From Filosporella fistucella (Eukaryota; Ascomycota; Leotiomycetes; Helotiales), in contig JAQJZZ010000011.1 in assembly GCA_030077755.1 (NCBI GenBank), positions 558,001 to 622,000 of the forward strand: a stretch of DNA of 64,000 nt. The letters run 5' to 3'. Of this stretch, positions 10,721 to 22,272 are shown piece after piece (the first letter of the stretch is position 1; each line of letters begins with the position of its first letter). The notes under the pieces were generated by a model, which saw only the letters and a program-made list of their open reading frames with translations, did no database searches and was not told the origin of the DNA. The translations under genes were made by a program, and so were the position numbers.

Positions 10721-12220
10721 ATTATCAATTGATGCATCAGCGCAAGGAAGGAAAAACGAGTGACAAATGTAAGAGAGAGTTGAAGGATTTCCGTTCGTGA
10801 GAAGTAAATGTGGAGATTTATTGGGAATCCAGAATAGGACGGGAAGACCAACCTGAAAGAACCCGTAGCCGTGGAGGAGATGGAGCCATGTTTACCAAAA
10901 GGGTAACAAATCTTCGTGACCAAGTCTGAGGGTTGCAGCTCTCGTGCGTGTGCTGGCTCTATTGGAACCGCTGCCGGTGAGGTACACGGCCGAGTCGCCT
11001 CCAGGTCGTCGCCAAAAAAGTGTCGTGAATGGCGATTGCTTTTCTTACGCTTGCCTCCTGTCTCGGCACCAAACGAGGGCTGATGCACTGTAGCAGGATC
11101 CTAGAAGAGCTGGATATGTATAACGAGCGTGACGCCGCAAGAGAATGTCGATCTCAAGCTGCGAATGAGGGCGCGGACGAGTTGTGCAAAAGAGTGTGTG
11201 TTTGATGGCTTTTGGCTGAGAATCGGGCTTGAGAAGAAAGAGCGTGGAATTCGCGGATTGATGGTTAAGGTGTCAAGGCCTCGCGTAAGATGAGCGACCG
11301 AATGATTGTAGTGGAGTTGAAATTTTGGGGGTAGTTGGTAGTGGGTAGTGGTGACTGGGCGAGCGGTGCAGCCGTGGGTTGGTATGATGGTGTGGATGTA
11401 GAAGATTGGTTGACACAGGAGGGTGTTTAAGATGAGCTCTCCCTAGCAGCGGCGTAAGAGCGTGAGATGGGGCACAGCAACAAAGTGCAGTGGTAATCGT
11501 CGTCCAGGATGATGAGAGGTCGCCTTTCTTTCCAGGTATTCCGCACGCACGCACGTAACTTGATATATTCGATCAACCCCTGGTCGTCTGTCTGTCTGTG
11601 TCTTTCCGCGAGTCTGTTCAAGGCCGGGTGGCTCGGTCGGCGGTGCGGTCAGAGAGGAAAGGGAGCTTGAAGCTGCTCACGCATCCGCCCAGCAGTCAAA
11701 TTGGACGTAGCAGATCAGAAAAGGGCGTAGCTTTTAGGAGAATTGTTCGCTGGCGTGAGGATAGTGGCAGGAGTCACAGCTGCGGACAGATGCTGCTCTT
11801 CGTAGATGGGAACAGAGGGACGAATGTGATGTTGCTGATGCTGCTGCTGGTTGTGTAATTGTCATGCCATCAACACAAACACGACAGCAATAGACAGATG
11901 ATGGAGAAATCCCACCAGATCAGATCAGAAAAGACACGTCTGGTGGCAGACAAGTCAACGATCACGTCCCCTTGAATGCCTGTCTCTGCCTGGTTGTGTT
12001 GACTCTGCTTCACTGCTTTGGCCCCGGATGCCCCAAGATTTTTTTCAAGGTGAGATAGAGCTTTGTAATGCGAACACCCCGTTCTCTATAGGGAAGTGGC
12101 AACTACCTTCAAATGAACCCATCGGATCCAAAGAACGAGGGATAAAGCAGCATAGCTAGTACTTGATCTGAAAAGTACCTTTGTTAACGGTCATGTCAAA
12201 GAAAATAAAGTACCAATATT

Positions 12221-12247
12221 TGTGTACTTGTGTACTTGTGTACTTGT
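12221..12247. repeat. Octamer tandem repeat TGTGTACT x3
   Basis: Three exact copies of TGTGTACT plus a partial TGT in a row. Confidence 0.85.
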
Positions 12248-12700
12248 TGCACGGCCAAGCAAGGCAAAAATTCTTAAGCTTCCCAGTACTTTCTCACTTT
12301 CTTGGTTGTTTTGATTGCTCGATTTCTATTATAGTTATTCTTCACTTCTGGGTTCACAAATTGATTGCTCGTCCAGGATATTTGTTGGTTTCGCACAACA
12401 GGCAGTTATGATGTTGTTTCCTGTCGGTCGTACCTTTATTGCGGATGCCGCCAAGTACCTATACAATCCATAATACGCATTTCCGTATTCGCAATGGACG
12501 AATCACCAACTTTGCATCTACCCTCCCTCGAAAATAGTTTTGGATATATTTTCAACCCAACAAAATACTGGTGGCGGACAGAACCGACCTCTCAAACCTC
12601 GTCCAACTTCTGTATCTTTCGCTCTTGCATTGCATCGCCTGCGCAGCAAACTGGGAAGGCTTTGGGCTTGCAGCTGACAACACTTGAAGCTTCGTCACTA

Positions 12701-12716
12701 TATGTATGTATGTATG
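12701..12716. repeat. TATG tetranucleotide microsatellite x4
   Basis: Four exact TATG units followed by TGTG. Confidence 0.85.
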
Positions 12717-15700
12717 TGTGCAGAAAATCACAGCTCACGCCGAGTGGACTGCAGTCTGTCGGTCCAGCATCCTCAGTCAACATCGAATCGAGACGACGAA
12801 ATCACAGCGCCGAGAAGCAATGCATCCAGCCAACGGGGCGGGACGTCTCTTCAATTGCAGCTTCACTGCCTCCTCATACTCCCCCAACATCTCGTATTGT
12901 CCTTGTCGTCTTCGGAATCCTGTCGGCAGGCCCTGAGTTTTCGATGTCCTGACTTCTGCCTTCACTCTGGCTAAGAAGCGCCGTAGCGATTTCCTCGTGA
13001 TATTTTGGGTTCGAACGTCGTAAATGGCGTTCGCCGTGCGTCAACATCTGCAGCAGGGGACATGATAAAGTGGATTTTGGAGGTAAATGCAGGGAAAATA
13101 ACAGGCTGTGCGAGATTTTCAAGATTGCGATGGCAAGGGGAAGAAGAATGGGGTGGTAACCAAGTGGGCATTCTAGATCAGCTTCCTTCTGGCATACGGA
13201 TCGCCTTGTGTTGTACACTCCGCCTCCGATAACCCTCGTCTTCCATCTCCTCTCTTTGGTCAGCTCGAGACAACAGTCGGACTCTGCATCTCTCTATAGG
13301 CTGACTTTCGAAAATCGACATCGGCTGTCGCAAAATTCTGACGTCCGTCGTAGTTGGGAAAAACCACGCGTTCACCATCCATCGTTCAGCTTATCAAGCT
13401 TTAGTCTAAACTTCAAGGAGCAAAGCTTGAACTATTTCTTCAACTTAAGCAGCGGACGACCAGCCATCCTTCCGAGCCAACAGCTAACAAGAACTTGCTT
13501 TCCTACTGCAGTAAAAAGCTCAACTATCTAACCCTGTGAGGGTTCCTCACTTGCCCTGCAATATTCGCCAAGCCCGCTCAGTCGACATCTAAAGATTTTC
13601 TGAATCCCTTTTCTCTACTCCATCTTCAGACTTGCGACGAAAATTTTGCCCAATGACGGTGATTGTCTTAGATGCCGGTAGGCTCTAAAGCCTGGACTGG
13701 CCTGCGTGCAAGGCACAGAAAGTTATCACGGCCACAGCCTTCATATCCACAGTCAAACACCGTGCAATCCATGGATATATGGATAAAATGGGCTAAAGCC
13801 CACTGTCGAGAGCGGGCCCTGCATGTCAAACCGGTATTTTCAGATAAGCAGCTTTTGATAAGGACATAAAACCGGAGCCCCTTTTCCAACCCGGGCCAGT
13901 CCCGGCCCGCACTCTCTGCAAAATATCAACCATTGAAGCAAAACATACGAAGTACGGTGAAAGTGCGATCTTTGACAGACCCTTCTTGATACCAGCGATA
14001 TGGAAATGGTGCAGGAATGGCTTCACCGCCCTGTGTATTTGTATTTTACCTCAGCAACAGCAAAAAGCACGTATGACGTTGTCTCTGAAGCTAGTCTATC
14101 GTACGAGGGCAGCACCGCGAAACAGCTCCCCTGTAAAGGCGTCAGGTCGTGTCGCTAACCATGCCAGGACACGATGCAGAATCCACGATTTCCACCCCGC
14201 TCTTCAAAGTCTTCCAGGCCCACTTCCGCTCAGGGCAGTACAAATCACAATCTTCGTGGCTCATGTCATTCGATTGGAACCAGTATCAGAACTAAATTCG
14301 GAAGAACGTTGTGGGCGGGGTGGAGTGGAGTGGAATTCCGGGAAGGGCGATTAGAACAAACGCTTGACGCGTTCCTGAAAACTCTGCCGACTATCGAAAT
14401 TCCAGTACCTTATTAGAGTGGGTGGAGAGATTTCGAGAATCAAGAAAATATGTGAACCGCTCGACGCTCGATCATACAAAATCAGGGTCAACGCCACGAT
14501 CAACCAAAGCTCATTTCGGGAGAGGTGGTGATGCTGATTGTGATTCTGCTGTTGCTGCTCGTTGGTCCAGGTCTCTAAGCCTAATCTATTTTCGGGTCCA
14601 TTATCTGAATCCCTGAATGATCTCTCCAGGGTTCTGACAGGAACAAAGACATTTGGCATTGAATACGCTCGCACATCGCGGAAGCCTGGCGGGGGCATAC
14701 CCGATATAAATTGCTGGCTTGCTGATTGAGAATGTCAATATGAAGCACGGCAGGATAGTGTTTGAAGATGCGTCGTGACACCGTGAAAGATTTCAGCACA
14801 GGCAGGAAGAGTTGCCGCTGTGTTCTTACTCGGGAGCGCCTCTTTGCTGGGGAATTCTGAAGGCGGCGACATGCAGTACCGAAATTTCTTCAGTGCCAGT
14901 CTTAGGCGTACACGGTGTGGCATGCGTAAGGTAGGTCTTGATTGCCCTGATTTATGATTCAGAGTACCCCAGCTACGTGACGACTCCCAAATCACCGAAG
15001 AAGCCGCTTCAGAAAGTCAAACAAGGAAGCTTCCAAGTTCCCAGAAATATTCAGCATACCAGGTCCAAGCTTACCAAAACAGTACAAACTTCTCCCCCTT
15101 TTCCAATCATACTTGTGGTCTAACCCCAAATCACAAACAGGATACCGGAATCAGAAATTCCCATATCCGCTCAGACTTCTGAACAAATCGATGTTTGACC
15201 CCGATGCAGCGAGCTCCACTGTCTCTATCTAGTGTTGCCACTGTCAATTAATCTTTATTGAATCGATTTTTCGTTCAGATCTACATTATATTTCGGACAC
15301 ATAACTGAGCATTAGCCAATACATTTCCATATGACTGACATTTATTTGATCGAAGATTTCTTACTGTCCTCAAGGTATCTAATTCAACATGTTTTGTGAA
15401 GGTTAACCGATCCGAGCCGTGCCAAACTTGCGTGCGCTCCAACTTCCTCCCTCCACATCTTATTTCCAAAAGCAATTTCGGGCTACAAAGATATTGAAAT
15501 CGCCGAATGAGAAGCTCGAATCAAGGATATAGCTATCCGTTCAAGCACACTCCGTTTCCTGATGTCAACCTTAATTCCATGTCCGCAATTCAGGAGGCTG
15601 CTGATAGGACTGAAGAAGATTTAGGTAGGTAACAGTAATTTAGACTTGCATAGTGTGTGCTCGGCGATGTCACTCCTAGACGGATAGGAAATGTTTGGTA

Positions 15701-18700
15701 AGCTGTCAAAGGATTGCATCCCATGGCCGTTTACAAGCGATGATTTCACTGTCTTCTAACCGGCCACTTCCTTCAATTGTGTTCTATTCCTCCCAAGTCA
15801 TCCATCTTGGCACCTACTGTCATTTACCAGAATTTCAACCTCCCCAAAACAAGAAATAAGCATCGCCACAAGCCTTGCAGCGGGATACTCTCCATCATCT
15901 ATTCCCCGACTCTCCACAATCCTTCATGGTTGCAGCTACGGTCCAGAACCAACCAACATCCCAAGAACCATCTGCATCTCTTCTCGCCACTCCAAATCTG
16001 GCTCTTCTGCATGCAAGATTGAACCTCATTTCGCCTGCCTCTCGTTACATCCGATTAGAACCACTACTCTCCCGCCTGACAGCGCCTAAGGAACAATAGT
16101 TCGCCGCCAGCTATTTCCCAAAGGTTGTCTTCAACGGTACATCTCCATGTAGGCAGTTGTCACAAATCTTGGAAGTTGGAAGTTAGCTTCAACTGCCAGA
16201 TCACCGTCGCATGTGGTGGCACCTTTCAACGGATAAGAAATCTCCGAGTGCCACCCTTCGTGGGTTTATTCCTGGCTGTTTCTTATCTCGTTCCTGAGTG
16301 TGTATTTCGTGTGTGTTTGAAGTATGGCTATTGGGTGGATGCATGGAGGAGCCTCTCCGTTGGATTGGAGATCGGCATGTACTGCCTCATGGACGTTTTC
16401 TTCATCCCAGGAAATGGGATTTGACAGGTTACCGTTCAGATATGGAAATAGAACTTCAAACTTCCCCAAGTTCGTTTAGCGGGCTATATCGAATGCCGAA
16501 CTTCTACTTGGGGCTGATGGCATCGTTTGTCTTGTATAGACGATGCTTCTATTCCATCAAGCGATGGTGAGCTGCAATGGGGGAGCTTTTGCTCCGGGCG
16601 TCACCATGTTGTTTCTCTCTATCTCTCTGGACAGTGCTTGACCATGCCCCTATTTCTTGCCTCCTCCATCGCTTCCAGTAGGTGATTCTCTCCTGTCTAA
16701 GTTCTCGTTCACTTCACGCACAAGCCAGGGCCGTCAGAAAAGCAGCTACAAAGTGATATAGCACATCCTTGAATATGGACTGTTTTGAGGTGATAGAGTC
16801 ACCGCAAAAGAATATGTGGGGTGGACATATCAGAATATGTGATCCTTCTATCTGTCATTGGGAAGGTAAGAAAGAGGTTGCCAAGAGCCATTGTGCAGAT
16901 TCCATCCATTTCTCTAGTATCGTATTTCAACTCATTCACTTTTCACATTTTGAGGGGATCTTAGGCTGTTGCTCTAGGACTGTCTACGACGAACCTTGGA
17001 ATCTGCTATTCAGAAAAGATGAGGAAGACACGCAGAAGGTGCTAATGTAATGATGAGCACAATTCCTTTCCTTTCTACGAAGATAAAGCTACCACAAAAC
17101 GGTTCGACGTGCTTAAAACGGGATTCAAATACCCAATTTCTTTTCTGGTCAGATGTACTCCTTCCCCAAACCCCCTCAATATCGAATAAGTACTGTAGGC
17201 TCCCTTTTTCGGCGCCGAGGTAACGTTGACTGTCATCTTGGGGGGACGGAGCAGCAGTTGCGATGACTTCGGGGCAAGATAACTGGTGTATACGTTTCCA
17301 CTCAACCTTCCCAACCCCTGCCTGCAATATCAAACGAAGAGCGTACCCAATATACGTTCTACTAGCAGAATACTTTGCAATTAATTGACTAAACTGTCGA
17401 GACATGTTGGGTAGCACACTTCAAGAAAGGCAGGGAATCGACAACATTCATATCAGATTTATGCCTATGCAACCTCCGCAGCCTCCATGAATCCCTCGTC
17501 ACCAAGTCCTTGCTGCTGGCTGTCAACTCGAACGCAACTGAGAACGATACTGTCCCCAGGGGCAGGGGATGGGGCTTGGGGGAAGAAGCGCAAAAGGGGG
17601 GGATTTCCTGAAACGGACAGAATCTCTAACTACAATGTGTGTTGGCAAGACACACCCCACCCCCCATTCCAGGAGAAATTCATAGCCTTTACTAGACTTG
17701 AGGTAGGTTATAGGATCCTACGTGCACAATCAGGAGAATACAGTTATTTGGTCAATAGATGACACATGAAAACATGGATAACTTACATAGAAAAACGTCA
17801 AGATTTTCAATCGTAATAGACACTTGACAATCTCATAATCCTCCCCTCTTTCCTCAAAAACATACGCTAGGAAGCACCGCGTTAGCAAAATAAGTATCTC
17901 GATTGTGCCCCCAAGTATATATAGCATAACAAAGATGCTCATGCAGACCTTCCAGAGCAGAATTAAGATACGTATTGGTTCATAACTCCCTCCCCATCCA
18001 CTTTATAGCCCTTAGATCATAAACACACTATTTCCCCATGTCCACCCCCATTCTCAAGTCGGCGGTTCCTTCCTCCTCTAAATCCCCAAGTTCAAAAGTA
18101 ATACTGAAATTAGCTAACATGAAAACAGAACTTCCCCCTCCTTCCCCGTGAATCAACCCCACAATTGGTCTACATTAAGAACATGTTTCTTCACTAGATT
18201 ACTCAGCAAAGTGCAGCTCGCAGCTGTCATCAAGTTTTGCTGAGTTGGCTTCGCTGTGGCATATTCCTGTTTTTGGGAAGGGAGATTGGCCAAAACATAT
18301 CTGAAGAGGGAGGAAGAGAATAAAATGATTGAATGGTGTTCGCTCATAGATAGATATCACTCAATGTGAAAAATATAATTGTAGGCTATGGAGAAAGATA
18401 AAGGTCGGCTCGGAAATGTATAGTGCTTGTGAGCTTGGGATAAAGGCATTTGTCTTTTGAATGTTATGGAGATGATCAAGATTGACTTAAACCAATCTAG
18501 CAATGTAACCATGCAGAGGGACTGTAGGCAGTGACTTCAAAATGATATAGGGCATGATGGGAATGATAGCATTGACGGGAGGGCAGATTTTCGGGACCTT
18601 TGCGCAGCATTTTAGCACGGGTCAATAACATCATCTCAGCGTGCAAAAAAATCAAATCACATAATGTAAAAGAACACGAAGACACATCCAGAGAACTTTT

Positions 18701-18991
18701 TTATTCCTCGCATGCATATTCCAGCCTCGCTCTGCTTGCCTGGTACCAACACCCAAGTATCTAGCTGTAGAATTCCCTGATTTTGGATTTGTGATGAGAG
18801 AAGAAATTCATGCTTGCATACCACCGCCACCATTTCACCAGATAAGCGAGCTGAAATTTCCATAGAGACCAAATAAACTAAACAGACAAAGCCATCTCAC
18901 CGGCAAGGAAATGTGAGAGGCTAGAGGAGTACACTTTTGAAATACTGCCCAGACCATGACCGAGTATAATCTAAGCCTGAAGAAAATGAAT

Positions 18992-20936
18992 CTAGCTGGC
19001 CATGTATGTCGAGGCGTCCACACCACCCTCTGGGAATTCACTGGGGGTGATTAGCATTGAGAATCTGTAAGGAAAACAAAATTGTGACTTACGGAAGCGC
19101 AACCTCGAATCGCTTCTCAATGGACTTCAGCACCTCTTGATCAGCCTCACTGCTGACGAAGGAGATGGAGAGACCCTTGGTTCCGAAACGACCGGCACGG
19201 CCAACACGATGGAGGTAAGAATCGGCATCACCAGGGAGATCGTAATTGATAGCCAAGTTGATACGCTCAATATCGATACCACGCCCAAAGACGTCAGTGG
19301 CAACGCAAATTCGCTCCTGGAAATCTTTGAATGCCTTGTAACGCTTGATACTATTGGGAGGTCAGCAATGATTTGCTATCCAGCAGACCTTACATACCGC
19401 TCTTCTTGGCTGACACCGGAGTGAACAGCAACTGATGGGAAATTGCACTCCTTCAAAAGCTTGTCAAGTTCGGTGGCACGAAGAGTGCTCTTGACGAAAA
19501 TAATAGCTTGGTTGAATTGAAGGTCATCAAGCAACTCGTTGAGCTTTCTGTTTTTCTCCTTTTCATCGAGCTTGATATAGTACTGTTGAAGACCGTGAAG
19601 AGTGAGCTTGGCGTCATCGTCAACATAAATCTCAAGTGGGTTTTGCATGAACTTTTTGCAGATTGGCCGCACTTCCTGAGAAAGAGTAGCGCTGAACATC
19701 ATGACTTGTTTCTGAGTGGGGGTTGCTCTGAAGATTTCCTGAACATCGCGACGCATGTCTGCGAACATTAGTATAATGCAACAGCGGACTGGTGTGAAGC
19801 CCTACCAATTTGATCCAACATCTTGTCACACTCATCGAGAACGAACACCTTGCAGCTACCTAATCTCAAATACTTGTCTCGTACAAGAGCATTCAGACGA
19901 CCCGGTGTAGCGACGATAATGTGTGGGTGAGTATCTTTGTTCTTGAGAATCTCTGCATCTTTCTGGATGGGAGTTCCTCCGTAGAAGACCGCAGTCTTAA
20001 CTTCCGGTAGATACTTGCTGAAACGGGCGTACTCATTCTTAATCTGGTATGCCAACTCTCTGGTATGACACATAATGAGGACCGAGGTCTCGCCAGCAAC
20101 TGGCTCAACTTGCTGAAGGGTTGTAAGGACGAAGACTGCAGTTTTACCTAGACCAGACTTGGCCTGGCAAAGCACATCGGTACCGAGAATTGCTTGTGGA
20201 ATACAAACTTGCTGGACTGTAGAGTAAATCGTGTCGATGTTAGATCAAAGTATTCTCCAAGTTTATAATGATGTGCAAGAAATCGCAAGGTCCGTCCATC
20301 TTTGCAACAAATCCAAAAACACACCACCCCCAATGCAACTCATCTCTGACTGGAAGCGCAAAGCCTGCCTTGAAGGCTTGATAGCATTGCCCAGTATCTG
20401 GACAAGAGAACTTGAAGTCGTCGTGTTCGAGTCGATCCTGGATGTCTCTTGGTATTGTTCTTGACTCGCCCTTGATAAAATCCACAAGTGAATCGCCTTC
20501 GAGATTCCCGCTTTCGCGCATACCTCATTGTATAAACCTTCTAAATTATGCGACGTGCCGAGAGACATTCCAGGATCGATCGAGACTCGTGTATGTAAAG
20601 CCCAGGACAGAAAAATCTTGCTTGCGAGATGGACGGACGTGCGGCAGGAACGAGAACGATGGAGCTTGGGGATGAAAGTTATGACTGACCCTCCGAAGGA
20701 TGTTCGAATCCGCAGTCCGTAATCGCACGTAATAGCTCTGGCTTCAAAAGAAAGTCGCGGAATCCGGTCGAGTGAATACCAACATAACTGCCCTTCTTGT
20801 CGGCGCTTCCCCCAGAGACCGTAAGGTCACCCTTCTTTTCGCTGCCATTTGCGCCATTGCCAGCAGCTGGTGCCACCTCGTTGGTTCCGAGCTCCTCATC
20901 GGAGTAATCGATGAGATCTTCGGCTTCGTTAGACAT
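18992..20936 (-). CDS. sub2: ATP-dependent RNA helicase Sub2 (UAP56/DDX39B)
   Basis: Exons 20936-20690, 20216-19806, 19758-19398, 19350-19093 and 19040-18992, 441 residues, the normal Sub2 length. All DEAD-box helicase blocks are present: Q-motif region [14 protein letters not shown]...HPSEVQ, Walker [17 protein letters not shown] (the Sub2/UAP56 form of DEAD), SAT, and [10 protein letters not shown] at the C-terminus. The protein starts [16 protein letters not shown], an acidic N-terminus usual for Sub2. The enzyme remodels the spliceosome and loads export adaptors (TREX complex) on nascent mRNA in the nucleus. Introns are 473, 47, 47 and 52 bp; the first, inside the Q motif, is about ten times longer than the others. 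It is divergent from the Rpr2/Rpp21-type gene across 393 bp. Confidence 0.96.
20217..20689 (-). other. Unusually long first intron of sub2 (473 bp)
   Basis: Donor GTCAGT at 20689 and acceptor CTACAG at 20219-20217 on the minus strand, with TCTAAC about 25 bases upstream of the acceptor. Two minus-strand ORFs of about 93-101 codons lie inside but match nothing I know. No clear C/D-box snoRNA was found. Confidence 0.75.
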
Positions 20937-21329
20937 GGTGACGGTTGGAGATGAACGGGTGGAAAGTTTGTAAGTAAGCTGAGATGGCGAAGATAGCCGG
21001 CCTCGGAGTCGACTGTTTGACGCAAATTGCTGCGCTAGAGAATCACAATGATCAGGGTGAAGAGAGTATGAAGGATGTAGTGTAGGTGAGATGAGTTTGA
21101 GAAGTGGATGGAAGAAGAGATAGATTGAGGCTGTGAGGGAGGTGGTTGAAGTGAGCCAAAGGACGCGCTCAGATTTCGCGGTTCTCGCTAAATTTTAGCG
21201 TTGCGCTAGTACCAATATAGAATAGCTTCAACAGCTACCCCTCCGAGCATTTGAACCAGAATTTTGAGATGCTCCTTGAGCAGGTTTGACTCATTGAGAC
21301 AACGTAGGTTCTACGTCTCGAAGCTCACC
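20937..21329. promoter_or_regulatory. Shared divergent promoter of sub2 and the Rpr2/Rpp21-type gene
   Basis: The two genes start 393 bp apart in opposite directions. No specific motif was identified. Confidence 0.5.
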
Positions 21330-21824
21330 ATGGCGAAACCAAAGTCTGCCAACGGAGTAACAAAGATCCCAAACAAATCTTTACATAGCAGAGTGTCATA
21401 TCTATACCAAGCTGCAACCTACTTCGCGACACAGCAACGGCATTCCACAGTTAGAGAACCACAGAAAGCAAATACTAAGACACAAACCGATCAAACATCC
21501 GCACCAAGGGAGGATGGCGCTGCACGGCTCATGGTTTCAGAACTTCGCGCTGTCACACTCAAGATGCAAATGAGAATTTCACCTGCAATCAAGAATTCGA
21601 TTTGCAAAAGCTGCGACACGATGTTAATTGATGGTTCTACATGCACAAGCACAGTGGAGAATAAAAGTAAGGGTGGCAAGAAATCATGGTCAGACATACT
21701 GGTTCGGAAATGCAATGTCTGTGGAGTAGCGAAAAGGTTCCCACTGTCAGCAGAAAGACAAAAGAGGAGACCTCATAGAGACAAGGAAGAGCAACAAGAG
21801 AAGGAAGTTATGGCAGCCAGTTGA
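21330..21824 (+). CDS. RNase P/MRP protein subunit, Rpr2/Snm1/Rpp21 family
   Basis: Single exon, 164 residues from the ATG at 21330 (MAKPKSANG); the longer in-frame reading starts with TTG. The region HSRVSYLYQAATYFA fits the helical N-terminal part of the family. The C-terminal half has the zinc-ribbon cysteines CKSC (about residue 93) and CNVC (about 132), with the characteristic RKCNVCG context. The last 25 residues are Lys/Arg/Glu-rich. Members bind the RNA of RNase P (tRNA 5' maturation) or RNase MRP (rRNA processing) in the nucleus and nucleolus. The next gene downstream, converging on it, is pop1, the largest protein subunit of the same complexes. Whether it is the P-specific (Rpr2) or MRP-specific (Snm1) member cannot be told here. 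Confidence 0.85.
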   Translation: MAKPKSANGVTKIPNKSLHSRVSYLYQAATYFATQQRHSTVREPQKANTKTQTDQTSAPREDGAARLMVSELRAVTLKMQMRISPAIKNSICKSCDTMLIDGSTCTSTVENKSKGGKKSWSDILVRKCNVCGVAKRFPLSAERQKRRPHRDKEEQQEKEVMAAS

Positions 21825-22272
21825 TGTTGGCTCAAATCTGGCACAAGATCATGAATCTCTCCATGATTCAACGGGTTTGCTCAAAGATATTTGGACTTTT
21901 GGGCCGCCCAGCCAGCTTCATTCAAACATCACTTTGCTAATGGGGACGCTAGTACAGAAAGGATCAACTAAATCTGTTGCTGCCTTCTCGTCTGGTAAGC
22001 TTCGCCTTATGTCCCGAGTTTAGAGATCTTAGAACCATGATATGGTAGAAGGTTAGCCTGGGCTCAAAAGGCTTGCAAACGAAGACTCGAGAGGATCGAC
22101 ATCCAGAAGGGTAGTGCAGGATGCAACTATGTTACCCGTACCCACCACAGGTATCAAGCCTACATAAGGGTGTTGGCCAATTGCAAGCGATAGTCATAAA
22201 AACAATACACTGTCATGCCTCGAGTCTTTTAGAATACAGGGTATCATTGTGATTGAGACTTTCTCCCACTAC
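21825..22272. other. Intergenic 21825-22272 between convergent RNase P genes
   Basis: 3' flanks of the Rpr2/Rpp21-type and pop1 genes. I see no conserved RNA gene in it. Confidence 0.5.

Larger units (their letters stand above)
10721..18991. other. Long gene-free stretch, about 8.3 kb
   Basis: No ORF here resembles a known protein, and none shows convincing exon chaining. ORFs are short and overlap on both strands. Isolated splice-like signals occur, for example a CTAAC followed by CCAG near 14155-14168 and a minus-strand GTAAGT near 17770, but I could not build a coding model. The proximal ends must hold the promoter of the ketopantoate-reductase-like gene and the 3' untranslated region of sub2. 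Microsatellites at 12221-12247 and 12701-12716 are listed separately. The composition is not obviously RIP-degraded. Confidence 0.45.
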
